Source: Patescibacteria group bacterium
Lineage (GTDB): Bacteria > Patescibacteria > Microgenomatia > Levybacterales > UBA12049
NCBI GenBank assembly: GCA_023381035.1
Contig: JAMCTK010000011.1
Location: 56,557-120,556 of the forward strand
DNA: 64,000 nt
Direction: 5' to 3'
Part shown: positions 28,285 to 36,472 of the stretch, piece after piece
How the letters are laid out: each line of letters begins with the position of its first letter
Position numbering within the stretch: the first letter of the stretch is position 1
Position numbers and translations under genes: made by a program
Notes under the pieces: model-generated
The model's input: the letters and a program-made list of their open reading frames with translations, nothing else
Told to the model about the DNA's origin: nothing
The model's database searches: none

Positions 28285-29660
28285 ATATTCGATTTAATTA
28301 ATTGTACTATGTCGTCTCTTTTTTGTTCCATTGTTTCCCTATCAAAAGACTCAACGTTTAACCTTAGTAAAGGTTCAGTGTTGGAGGTTCTGACGGAAAA
28401 TCTCCAATTTGGGTAGTTTATGGCGATCCCATCCAGATTATCCAGGGTTCCGTCTGCGTATTTTTGTTTTAATTCGTCCATAATTTTTACAGAATTTTCT
28501 GTTTCAAAATTGAATTCTCCTGATTCAAAACTTCTTCGATATTCATCTGCAAGCTGAGAAAGTGTTTTACCGCTTTCCGTTAATGCTTTAAGAATTGCAA
28601 TAATGGTAGCCATTTGGGACTCCGCATTGCCTGTATCGCGGTAAAAATAATGAGCGGAAGATTCTCCGCCAAAGATTGCTCCGGTTTTGTGCATGGCTTC
28701 TGTAATAAAGGCATGACCTACCTTTACAACATGCATTTTACCACCATTTTCTTCTAAAATTTTTTTGGGTGTAAGAAGATATCTTATATCTACCAGTATG
28801 GTTTCTCCTGGATGATCTTTAAGCAAATTCTTGGCAATTATTGAGGTGATAATCGTTGGTGGTACAATTTGACCCTTTTCGTCAATAAAAAACAAACGAT
28901 CACCGTCCCCGTCAGGAGCAAGTCCTAGATCAGCTTTTTCTTCAAGAACTTTTTTTTGCAAATCAACTAAATTCTTTGCCTGCAGGGGATCAGGCTGATG
29001 AGCTGGAAATGTTCCATCAAGTTCAAAATTCATCCTGACTAAATCACCCGAGAGTTTTTTAAATATTTCTTCAATATATTGCGAACCCATTGCATTTGCA
29101 GCATCAGCAACAACTTTAAATTTATTAATATTAGGATTTCCGGAAATACGTAGGGCATTTTGAACTTCATCATCCAGGATTCCCTCTTTTTTTTCTACTT
29201 TTCCGCCTGTTGTCGGCTTGAGGCTAGTTCCGTTTAGAGACAATTCTTTAATTTCGGGCATTCCGGTAGTCTTGCCGATTTTAATTAACCCGTTTGGACT
29301 ATTTTTAACAAACTTAATTCCGTTCCATTCTTTTGGATTATGGGAAGCAGTAATTTGCATTCCGCATTCATAGTTGTAATGACTAACGGCAAAATAAAAG
29401 CTGGGAGTTGATACGATGCCGATGTCTACGACTTGTGCTCCGAGAGAGACTAAGGTTTCAATGACTTTTTTTGTAAGAGAAGGGGAGGATATGCGCATAT
29501 CTGTTCCTACAACAATAGTTAAGGGTTCATTTTTTGGTTTATCTTTGTGGAAAAATGCGTAAATTGCCTTAGTTACGGGAACGATTGTTTCTTCGTTTAA
29601 ATCTGTTGGATATATTCCTCTAATGTCATAACCTTTAAAGATAGAGGGGTTAATTGGCAT
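28281..29660 (-). CDS. manB: Phosphomannomutase/phosphoglucomutase
   Basis: This alpha-D-phosphohexomutase has 459 aa. The phospho-Ser loop is TASHNPKEWNG, the magnesium loop is DGDGDR, the sugar-binding loop is GGESSAH, and the phosphate loop is RTSNTEP. It links mannose- or glucose-6-P to the 1-phosphate for glycan precursors. It overlaps the cupin gene by four bases. Confidence 0.95.
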   Translation of the reverse strand: MPINPSIFKGYDIRGIYPTDLNEETIVPVTKAIYAFFHKDKPKNEPLTIVVGTDMRISSPSLTKKVIETLVSLGAQVVDIGIVSTPSFYFAVSHYNYECGMQITASHNPKEWNGIKFVKNSPNGLIKIGKTTGMPEIKELSLNGTSLKPTTGGKVEKKEGILDDEVQNALRISGNPNINKFKVVADAANAMGSQYIEEIFKKLSGDLVRMNFELDGTFPAHQPDPLQAKNLVDLQKKVLEEKADLGLAPDGDGDRLFFIDEKGQIVPPTIITSIIAKNLLKDHPGETILVDIRYLLTPKKILEENGGKMHVVKVGHAFITEAMHKTGAIFGGESSAHYFYRDTGNAESQMATIIAILKALTESGKTLSQLADEYRRSFESGEFNFETENSVKIMDELKQKYADGTLDNLDGIAINYPNWRFSVRTSNTEPLLRLNVESFDRETMEQKRDDIVQLIKSNI

Positions 29661-29669
29661 TTTTTTATA

Positions 29670-30356
29670 TTATATTTCTGCCAATAAAAAGTCAATTGCT
29701 TGTACAAGAGTAAGGGGAGACCTGCCTGATTTGGTTTTGTAGTCAATTTCAAAAATTCGCTTGTAATTTTTTTTTAGATTTTCCTGTCCAAATATTCTTG
29801 CTTGTCTTTCCAGCTTTCCTCGTTGCCACGGAGCAAGACGTTTGACTTCATCTATTGCTTCCGGTGAATTATCTGTTAATGCTAGCAAGAGCCTAAATTG
29901 ACGTATGAGCATAAAAAATACCAACTCATCTGCGGAGTTTTTGGTTGCATTATGGAAAAGTGTTAAATTATTAATGCTGTTTGGTCTAATTCCGTCAAGA
30001 AATAAAAATAAACTTTGGGGAAGTTTGTAAAGTTTTAAATCTGCCTTTTTAAATGCAGCAAGTTGAGTTTTGCTAATCTCGTTATTTTCCCAAATGAAAA
30101 TTTTGACAGCGCTTCGATTATTAAGATATTCAATTATTTCGTCTTGCTGTTTTGATTTTCTTTTTCCGGATAGAAGTAGTTCTATAAATACTTCTTTTTC
30201 ATCAAAAAACAATGATTCCCCTTCAAATATTTGCTTTAGATCAGACATATCGACCTTATCTCCTCTTATGTCGATCGGATTTTTAGATTTCCTCTTTTCG
30301 TTTATAAAGTGATTTCTGGAAGAAGCAATATCATCTCCGTGTAAGATCGTTATCAT
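29670..30356 (-). CDS. holA: DNA polymerase III delta subunit-like protein (short)
   Basis: This protein resembles the clamp-loader delta subunit but has only 228 aa, against about 340. The N-terminus (MITILHGDDIASSRN) and the C-terminal helical collar (RQFRLLLALTD, ending TLVQAIDFLLAEI) fit the family. The middle AAA+ lid seems trimmed. Assignment is by pattern recognition; a profile search would settle it. Confidence 0.72.
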   Translation of the reverse strand: MITILHGDDIASSRNHFINEKRKSKNPIDIRGDKVDMSDLKQIFEGESLFFDEKEVFIELLLSGKRKSKQQDEIIEYLNNRSAVKIFIWENNEISKTQLAAFKKADLKLYKLPQSLFLFLDGIRPNSINNLTLFHNATKNSADELVFFMLIRQFRLLLALTDNSPEAIDEVKRLAPWQRGKLERQARIFGQENLKKNYKRIFEIDYKTKSGRSPLTLVQAIDFLLAEI

Positions 30357-30364
30357 GTTTAAAA

Positions 30365-30742
30365 TTATATTTTGCTTAGCTTCTTGTATTCTGAAAAAAG
30401 TTTTTTTGATTGGTTTTCTATGTATCTTCCCCTATGTGGAAGCAGTGCTCCTGAAAAATTTTTAGGAATATGCAGAAGCTCATGAATTAAGACCTTTTTT
30501 TGATTATCTTTATCTAGTTTGTCGTAGTACTTAGAAAGTACCTCAATTACATATGCAGGTTTAAGTCCGAGGGCCCGCTGAAAAATTTTAGGAAAAGCCC
30601 AAATTCTCGCGTAAGATCTGGATTTTGATCCATGGGTTCGATAGCAAAAGATTCTCTCAGGATCTATGTGGGGAAAATCCTCAAGTACTTCAAGAATATG
30701 TTTAATGTCTTTTTTTACTTCCTTAGCTTCTTCCCATTCCAT
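30365..30742 (-). CDS. Small putative zinc metallopeptidase
   Basis: This 125 aa protein has a zinc-binding HELLH at 87-91 and a possible third ligand, His103, in LPHRGRY. It resembles the small putative metallopeptidases first described in phages. The substrate is unknown. It is the middle gene of a tight minus-strand run between a YkuK-like gene and holA, with gaps of 27 and 8 bases. Confidence 0.75.
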   Translation of the reverse strand: MEWEEAKEVKKDIKHILEVLEDFPHIDPERIFCYRTHGSKSRSYARIWAFPKIFQRALGLKPAYVIEVLSKYYDKLDKDNQKKVLIHELLHIPKNFSGALLPHRGRYIENQSKKLFSEYKKLSKI

Positions 30743-30769
30743 ATTTAATTTAGTACTAAGTGGTAGTCC

Positions 30770-31318
30770 TTAGGTATGCTTGTCAGCGACGTTTGATGCT
30801 CCAAAAGAATCAGGTTTTATTCTTGCTTGATAACCGCTTCCTGTCACCATGCCAACAACTTCTTTTATCATATCACGGGTTTCACCGCGTTCTCCTACAT
30901 CAATATGAATTTCCAGTCGTGGGAATTGACCGTTAAGTCTTTCTTGCAAAAGGGGCACGAAATATGAGGCAAATCTTAAGGATTCGGTGGTTTCTTGATA
31001 AATTTTATTCCTAATTCTACTTCTTCTTGATGCCTCTTTACTTAAGTTATCTCCATTCTTTTTTTTATAAAAATATATGCCGCCAACATGATCACGGTGT
31101 ATGGTTACGGCCGTGACAATTGTTAATTGATTTTTTCCGTTTCCTGACTCGTTTCTTTCGTGTGAATCAGTTCCAATTACCAAGCTGTATTCTTTTTCCA
31201 AATCCTCGTCCACATAGACTCTGATTAAATCCACCATTCTATGTAGGTCTACTTGTCCATGTGTTTGGCTTGTAAAAACTTCGGTTGATATTTGTTCCTC
31301 TTTAAACGTTTCTCTCAT
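30770..31318 (-). CDS. YkuK-like (DUF458) RNase H-fold protein
   Basis: This 182 aa protein contains YSLVIGTDSHERN and IHIDVGERGETRDMI, the acidic segments of the DUF458 family, a predicted RNase H-related nuclease fold. Function is not established. On the minus strand a TATAATT lies about 25 bases before the ATG, so it may begin its own transcript. Confidence 0.75.
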   Translation of the reverse strand: MRETFKEEQISTEVFTSQTHGQVDLHRMVDLIRVYVDEDLEKEYSLVIGTDSHERNESGNGKNQLTIVTAVTIHRDHVGGIYFYKKKNGDNLSKEASRRSRIRNKIYQETTESLRFASYFVPLLQERLNGQFPRLEIHIDVGERGETRDMIKEVVGMVTGSGYQARIKPDSFGASNVADKHT

Positions 31319-31353
31319 TTTATTTGGGTAGTTCGTGGCTAATTATAGCACAA

Positions 31354-32520
31354 TTAGCGGATATTGAGCAGCCATTTCAATAAAATCTTTGCAGTAGTTG
31401 TTTTTACTTCAGGACTGCTTTCGTTTTGTTTATTTGAAAAATGCTTTATTGGTAGATTAATTTTTTTGATTTGTTCTCCAAGCACCCTAGTAACTGATAT
31501 CTCAGGTTGGCCTTTTGTTTTGGGATAGTTTTTGATCGCTTTATATCGCATGTTTGGTTGTCCATCGATGTCAAGAAGCGAGAATTGAGCAAATGGTCCT
31601 CCCCCTGCTTTTAGTAAGAAGGGAGTTATTGCGACAATGCTGGAATTATTCCAGGTAGAATTTAATGAATCCACGTAGTAATTTCCGATTATATTATCCG
31701 AAATTTTATCTGAAGACCAACCTGTTTCTGTTATGAAAACAGGCAATTTTTTATTAGACAAAGATTCAGCTAATTGTTTTTCAAAATTAAAGCTGCTTAT
31801 ACTTTTTTGGCTAACAACGTTTGGTGGTTGAATAAAGCCTGGATTTGGATATGAGTGACTTGATAATCCGTCAATTTGACTAAAAATTCCTGGAATCGCA
31901 TTGTTCATCTGTTGCATAAAGGTATATTGATTCATAGATGAGTTGAAAACATTATCAGCTGCATTATCAAGTCCAGCAGAAATTACAAAAAAGTTAGGAG
32001 ATTTAGATTTAAAGGCTGTAACGGCATATGCTAAAAGATTCGCGTATTCAGAAGGGTTTGGAGATCCTCCCCATTCATCACCCCTGTTTACCTCGTTATA
32101 TACAATTATGTATCTATTTTGAGTTGGCCAATCAAGTGAATCTAAAAAATTAGCAAAATCCAAAATGTCAGCATAATCAGGTTTTTCCCATACTGCAGTA
32201 TTAAAATAGTCTCCATTTGTCGCAAGTCTAATGATTGGGATGAGGTGTAATCTTTTTGCATTATTCATAAATTCCTGCCATTTGATAATATCTTTGTCAT
32301 GTGCTTGGATTGGAATAGTTACATAACCCCAATCTCCACCTGATGAGTTAACCAGATCGGCGGCTTGATTAATCTCATCTATTGTTAAAATATGTATTCC
32401 TATTTTGTTATTTGGTCGTGATAGGGGATCATATGATGCATAAGATGTATTTTGAGAAAGCAGAAAAAAAAGTAGGCATAAAATTAGTATGCATGAGTTT
32501 AGGACTTTATTTTTATTCAT
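31354..32520 (-). CDS. Secreted TIM-barrel glycosidase-like protein
   Basis: This 388 aa protein has a signal peptide (about residues 1-29, cleaved after SYA-S). The fold resembles clan A glycoside hydrolases. The likely acid/base is Glu143 in IVYNEVNRG and the likely nucleophile Glu265 in FITETGWS, at the expected spacing. The substrate is unknown. TATAAT lies 11 bases upstream of the start on the minus strand. The C-terminus ends in a short hydrophobic tail (ILLKWLLNIR). Confidence 0.75.
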   Translation of the reverse strand: MNKNKVLNSCILILCLLFFLLSQNTSYASYDPLSRPNNKIGIHILTIDEINQAADLVNSSGGDWGYVTIPIQAHDKDIIKWQEFMNNAKRLHLIPIIRLATNGDYFNTAVWEKPDYADILDFANFLDSLDWPTQNRYIIVYNEVNRGDEWGGSPNPSEYANLLAYAVTAFKSKSPNFFVISAGLDNAADNVFNSSMNQYTFMQQMNNAIPGIFSQIDGLSSHSYPNPGFIQPPNVVSQKSISSFNFEKQLAESLSNKKLPVFITETGWSSDKISDNIIGNYYVDSLNSTWNNSSIVAITPFLLKAGGGPFAQFSLLDIDGQPNMRYKAIKNYPKTKGQPEISVTRVLGEQIKKINLPIKHFSNKQNESSPEVKTTTAKILLKWLLNIR

Positions 32521-32631
32521 ACCAAGTACCCATTATAGCTATTTACAAGTAATTATCCAAATTTATGGATAAATTTAAAAGAAAAATAAGTAAGTTGCAA
32601 TTGAATAATAAAAACGTTAACCTAAGAATAT

Positions 32632-33075
32632 ATGTCTAGAAACCCATTATCACTGTCTCTGGTCATGGTTCAGGGACTTTCAATAATATTTATTTTTCTG
32701 ACAGGCCCGGTGCTTCTGGAAAATTTCTTTTTATTCATTTTAGAAATTATCGCACTTGCCTTAGGTGCTTGGTCAGTTTTAACAATGTCGCACAAAAGTA
32801 AGATTAGTATTACACCTGAAGTAGCTCCTGGAGGAAAATTAATTACAGAGGGCCCATACACCCACATCAGACACCCTATGTATACAAGCCTACTTATGCT
32901 AACCTTGATTCTTGTTATTAATTTTTTTACCTGGCAAAGATTAGTTTTTTGGACTATTTTGTTAATTGATTTAATTATCAAGCTGCATTACGAAGAGTTA
33001 GTTCTCAAAAAATACTTTTATAATTACCAGGAGTATCAACAGAAAACAAAAAAACTTATTCCTTTTATTTACTAA
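32632..33075 (+). CDS. Isoprenylcysteine carboxyl methyltransferase-like membrane protein
   Basis: This 147 aa protein has three or four membrane segments and the signature GPYTHIRHPMYTSLLML of the ICMT/PEMT superfamily, whose members methylate carboxyl or lipid groups in the membrane with SAM. The substrate in this organism is unknown. Its end overlaps the convergent 33065-33487 gene by 11 bases. Confidence 0.82.
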   Translation: MSRNPLSLSLVMVQGLSIIFIFLTGPVLLENFFLFILEIIALALGAWSVLTMSHKSKISITPEVAPGGKLITEGPYTHIRHPMYTSLLMLTLILVINFFTWQRLVFWTILLIDLIIKLHYEELVLKKYFYNYQEYQQKTKKLIPFIY

Positions 33076-33487
33076 CTCCTCGAAGAGGTTCAATAATATA
33101 TCTTGTTAGGTAGTTTGGATCATTAGGAAAGATAAATCTGTTTGGTCCAAGGAGGATTTTTAAACCTTCAAGATTTTGTGATTCACATAAGTTTTTCGCT
33201 CTTTCTGCATCGTTATCAACCATGTTCAAATACGGAGTCGGAATATCGGAACAGTCTACTTGTTCGTGAGTGAGAATTTCGGGTAAAGAAGCAATTATCC
33301 CTCCAATTTCGAGTAAAATTTCTTTTTGTTCGACTAAGTTTCCGTTAACATGCATTGCTTTCCAAGCGTCGTCTTGTCTTTGATTGTAGTAGGTGGCCAC
33401 ATCTTCAAGAACTTCTAGTCCTGATCTTCTCGAGGGTTCAGCATGTTCCCTACAGACTCTGGAAATAGCTACTTCTGTCGGACTCAT
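33065..33487 (-). CDS. Hypothetical protein, 140 aa
   Basis: I do not recognise this protein. It is soluble, acidic and probably mostly helical, with three Cys scattered. There is no signal peptide or membrane segment. The start at 33487 lies three bases downstream of a TATAAA-like box on the minus strand, within a short inverted repeat. It is divergent from greA. Confidence 0.65.
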   Translation of the reverse strand: MSPTEVAISRVCREHAEPSRRSGLEVLEDVATYYNQRQDDAWKAMHVNGNLVEQKEILLEIGGIIASLPEILTHEQVDCSDIPTPYLNMVDNDAERAKNLCESQNLEGLKILLGPNRFIFPNDPNYLTRYIIEPLRGVSK

Positions 33488-33493
33488 CTATTT

Positions 33494-33508
33494 ATAGATT
33501 AGATCTAT
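33494..33508. promoter_or_regulatory. Short inverted repeat upstream of the 140 aa gene
   Basis: ATAGAT-TAG-ATCTAT is a perfect six-base inverted repeat that overlaps the likely -10 of the minus-strand gene. It is a possible operator, but could be chance in AT-rich DNA. Confidence 0.3.
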
Positions 33509-33552
33509 CAATCAACAGAATGCAATAGGCATTTTAGATATAGACAGAAGTA

Positions 33553-33573
33553 GACGTAGTATATAATTACGTC
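33553..33573 (+). promoter_or_regulatory. greA -10 box inside an inverted repeat
   Basis: TATAAT at 33562-33567 ends six bases before the greA ATG, a leaderless arrangement. It sits inside GACGTA (33553-33558), nine bases, then TACGTC (33568-33573), a perfect inverted repeat. A repressor bound here would block the -10. Confidence 0.55.
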
Positions 33574-34026
33574 ATGTCTAAAATCATTTTTACAAAAAAA
33601 GGTTTTGAAGAGGTAAAAAAAAGGCACAAAGAATTAATTGACTCTCGTCCTTTTGCTGTTGCTGATCTAAAAAAAGCTAGGGACATGGGTGATTTAAGCG
33701 AAAATGGTTATTACAGAGCTGCTAAATTTAAACTTATTGATATTGACAGAAATATCAGAAGATTTGAATATCTTATTAAGAATGGAACAGTGGCTGACAA
33801 ACCAAAAAAGGGGACAGTTTCAATCGGAAGCAGGGTAATGGTTAAAATTAAAGACGTAGAGAAGCAATATGAAATAGTTGGTAATTATGAAGCCAATCCA
33901 GCAGAAGGTAAAATATCCTATATTTCTCCTATTGGGAAAGCATTGATGGGGAAAAGAGATGGAGATTTTATTGAAATCCTCGTTCCTTCGGGGAAAACCC
34001 GCCAAACAATTTGTATTTTGGATTAA
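33574..34026 (+). CDS. greA: Transcription elongation factor GreA/GreB family
   Basis: This factor restarts backtracked RNA polymerase by stimulating transcript cleavage. It has 150 aa. The tip motif is GDLSENGYYRAAK with acidic residues Asp40 and Glu43, the positions needed for cleavage. The C-terminal FKBP-like domain ends SPIGKALMGKRDGD. Its 3' end overlaps the convergent methyltransferase-like gene by 59 bases. Confidence 0.92.
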   Translation: MSKIIFTKKGFEEVKKRHKELIDSRPFAVADLKKARDMGDLSENGYYRAAKFKLIDIDRNIRRFEYLIKNGTVADKPKKGTVSIGSRVMVKIKDVEKQYEIVGNYEANPAEGKISYISPIGKALMGKRDGDFIEILVPSGKTRQTICILD

Positions 34027-34855
34027 TACTTCTTTCTGACCGATTCTTAAGGTCAAATTTATCATACTGGTTTGCATTATGGTCTATGAACCCTTCAGAG
34101 CTTAGTGTTGCACGCATATTTACAACCCATGATCCATATTGCTCTGGCACCATTGCTTCGTCAGAAAAGGGAAGATGTTCAGGTGAATCAGCAGATTTCT
34201 CAACGCGTAAAGAGGAGTAGCAAAACGGGATAGATTGACCATAAGAAGCTTTAATTCCGGCTTCATTTAAATTGCGTACCAAGATACTCGGTGATACTTT
34301 TGCAGAAATTAGATCCTCAATATCAGATAGTTGCAACAGCATGGTTCCGTCTACAGCAAGAAGTTGCCATAATCTTTGCAGCATTAAACCGTAAAAAACA
34401 GCATTATGAGGTAACCTTCTTAATCCACCAAACCCACGTTCAATTATTAAATCTGCTTTTCTTCCATTAAGAATTTCCGAAGCTTTTCTCCAGGTTTTTG
34501 ATTTAGTTATGTCGCCCGAAACTTGACATATTCCAAGGGATTCATCTCTTTCTATTTCATCCAATGATCTTAAATCTTCAAGGGAAATTGCAATTCCAAG
34601 TTTATTTTTCTTGTCTGGTAATTGAGTAAACATGTCTGCTAGTGTTCCAGAAGGAGCCATGACGTCAATAACGACAGGTTTATCTTTTTCTGATAGCAAA
34701 TCTAAGATTTTTTTATCATTAAGTACCGAAGCAAACGCATCTTGATATTCAGAGAGATTCGAATTATAGCTGCTCCAGCTGGAATCAGGAGAGTAATTTT
34801 GTCTTGCTTGCCTAATATGTTCACTTAGACGCAACTCTGTTTGTTCTAAAGTCAT
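33968..34855 (-). CDS. Putative SAM-dependent methyltransferase-like protein
   Basis: This 295 aa protein contains a Rossmann-type strand and loop (VVIDVMAPSGTLADMF, about residues 60-75), a later acidic strand-end (KADLIIERGFGG), and a central LWQLLAVDGTMLLQL segment like post-motif III of class I methyltransferases. Motif I is atypical. The target is unknown. The C-terminal 19 codons overlap greA on the other strand. Confidence 0.55.
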   Translation of the reverse strand: MTLEQTELRLSEHIRQARQNYSPDSSWSSYNSNLSEYQDAFASVLNDKKILDLLSEKDKPVVIDVMAPSGTLADMFTQLPDKKNKLGIAISLEDLRSLDEIERDESLGICQVSGDITKSKTWRKASEILNGRKADLIIERGFGGLRRLPHNAVFYGLMLQRLWQLLAVDGTMLLQLSDIEDLISAKVSPSILVRNLNEAGIKASYGQSIPFCYSSLRVEKSADSPEHLPFSDEAMVPEQYGSWVVNMRATLSSEGFIDHNANQYDKFDLKNRSERSINPKYKLFGGFSPKERGFQ

Positions 34856-34863
34856 AAACCAAG

Positions 34864-34892
34864 ATTATATCATTAGAATGTTACACATTCAA
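34864..34892 (-). promoter_or_regulatory. Promoter of the methyltransferase-like gene (leaderless type)
   Basis: On the minus strand TTGAAT (34887-34892), a 17-base spacer and TATAAT (34864-34869) end eight bases before the ATG at 34855. Confidence 0.7.
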
Positions 34893-34920
34893 CTATAGGT
34901 CTTTAATGTTAAGCTTTTGA

Positions 34921-34949
34921 TTGACAAAATTAGCTCATAGTTGTAAGAT
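34921..34949 (+). promoter_or_regulatory. Promoter of the RND efflux operon
   Basis: Perfect TTGACA at 34921-34926, a 17-base spacer and TAAGAT at 34944-34949. The 35-40 base leader contains a small hairpin, TCTAC-TTTTT-GTAGA, just after the start site. Confidence 0.72.
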
Positions 34950-34988
34950 AAAGCGTCTACTTTTTGTAGATTTCTGCCTCATAAAAAT

Positions 34989-36464
34989 ATGCCTAGAAAA
35001 AAGAAAAAAACAAGATATTATTCTGTGGTTAAAAACTACAATTATTCAGGACGTCTATCAGATGTTAAAAATCGTTTAAGAAAAGTAAACGCGTTTATTG
35101 TAAGAAAACCTTTTACAAGTTTTTTTGCTGTTTTATTATTACTGTTTCTTTTAATTATTGGAGGAAACTTACTTCTTGCTCCAAAAAGCGCAGTTGAGAA
35201 TAAGCAAGTTGCCAAAAAAGTAGAAACATACAAGCTTGGATCTGCTCCAAAGTTAAAATTTCATGCACAAGTCGAAAAATCAGGAGTAATAAAAATTGTT
35301 GCGTTTTCTCCCGGAGTTGTTCAATTTATAAATGTTACAGAGGGTCAGGATGTAGGAGTTGGAGAAAATTTAATAAACTTATCGAGTAATTATAGCGGGG
35401 GAAATATTTTAGCAATCTCAAGAGAAATTGCACAAAATCAATATAACCTGGCAAAAGATACTTATAAGGACCAGAAGGATTTAATTGCAAAGCAAAAAGA
35501 AACAGCAATTAAGTCTTCCGACAACGCCAGTCAGTTACGTGATATTTCAAGTAAGTCTGCAGAAGAAACAAAATCACTTCTTGATTTAAACCAATCTTTG
35601 CTTGATAAAATAAATTCAGATTTAGAAGATTATATTTCATCTAATGTTGGTGGTGTAAATGATAATCTGATTTTTCAAACAAAACAGGTTAAAGCCCAGC
35701 TTCAATCGGCAGTAACCCAACTTTCAGCACAGCTTCGAGGTCTTGAGTATCAGGCAAGTTCGGATAAACCACCGGCACAGCTTGGTGATTTGCAAAAAGA
35801 CATTGCTCTTAAGCAATTGGAAATACAGGAAAAATCTCTTGCTGTAGGTTTAGAAATCTCAAGGCTTTCATATAATTTGGCGTTAGTAAATGAAGCAACA
35901 ATGCATCCCACAAGTCCTTTTGCTGGAAGAATTGACAGAATTTATGTGAAAGAAGGGCAATCGGTTAACCCGGGAACTGTTTTATTAAGTCTATCTGGAA
36001 CTACTCAGCATGTAAAAGTAATTGCAAAAGTTCCTGCAAATACTGCTAGGAATATTTCCATGATTGAAGACTCAGTTATAAATATAAATAACAGCCAGGT
36101 AAAAATAAGACCGAGCTATGTATCCAAGGATGCAACAGACGGGCAGCTGTATAGTGTTGTTTACCAGCTGAATGATATCTATAAAGATCAACTGACAGAT
36201 ACGTCATTTGTGACAATCGATATACCAATAGGTACAGGAAATACAAACAATTATGTTCCATTTGTTCCACTTGATAGTGTATTTCAAACACAAGAAGAAG
36301 CGTTTGTATTTGTGGTGGGAAAAAATAATGTTGCAACAGTTAGAAAAGTTAAATTAGGAGAAGTACAGGGAAGATTCGTGGAAGTTTTATCCGGAATCGA
36401 TGCGGAAAGCACAGTTATATTAACTAGGAATGTTTTGGAGGGAGATAAAGTTGAAACAAACTAG
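34989..36464 (+). CDS. RND efflux periplasmic adaptor (membrane fusion protein)
   Basis: This protein links an RND pump to its exit route. It has 491 aa. The N-terminus is very basic and is followed by one membrane anchor (about residues 38-60). A split lipoyl-like domain (SPFAGRIDRIYVKEGQSVNPGTVLL) flanks a long coiled-coil hairpin (about 150-300). Beta-barrel and membrane-proximal regions follow, ending VLEGDKVETN. It lies eight bases before the pump gene. Confidence 0.88.
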   Translation: MPRKKKKTRYYSVVKNYNYSGRLSDVKNRLRKVNAFIVRKPFTSFFAVLLLLFLLIIGGNLLLAPKSAVENKQVAKKVETYKLGSAPKLKFHAQVEKSGVIKIVAFSPGVVQFINVTEGQDVGVGENLINLSSNYSGGNILAISREIAQNQYNLAKDTYKDQKDLIAKQKETAIKSSDNASQLRDISSKSAEETKSLLDLNQSLLDKINSDLEDYISSNVGGVNDNLIFQTKQVKAQLQSAVTQLSAQLRGLEYQASSDKPPAQLGDLQKDIALKQLEIQEKSLAVGLEISRLSYNLALVNEATMHPTSPFAGRIDRIYVKEGQSVNPGTVLLSLSGTTQHVKVIAKVPANTARNISMIEDSVININNSQVKIRPSYVSKDATDGQLYSVVYQLNDIYKDQLTDTSFVTIDIPIGTGNTNNYVPFVPLDSVFQTQEEAFVFVVGKNNVATVRKVKLGEVQGRFVEVLSGIDAESTVILTRNVLEGDKVETN

Positions 36465-36472
36465 TCTAAAAT

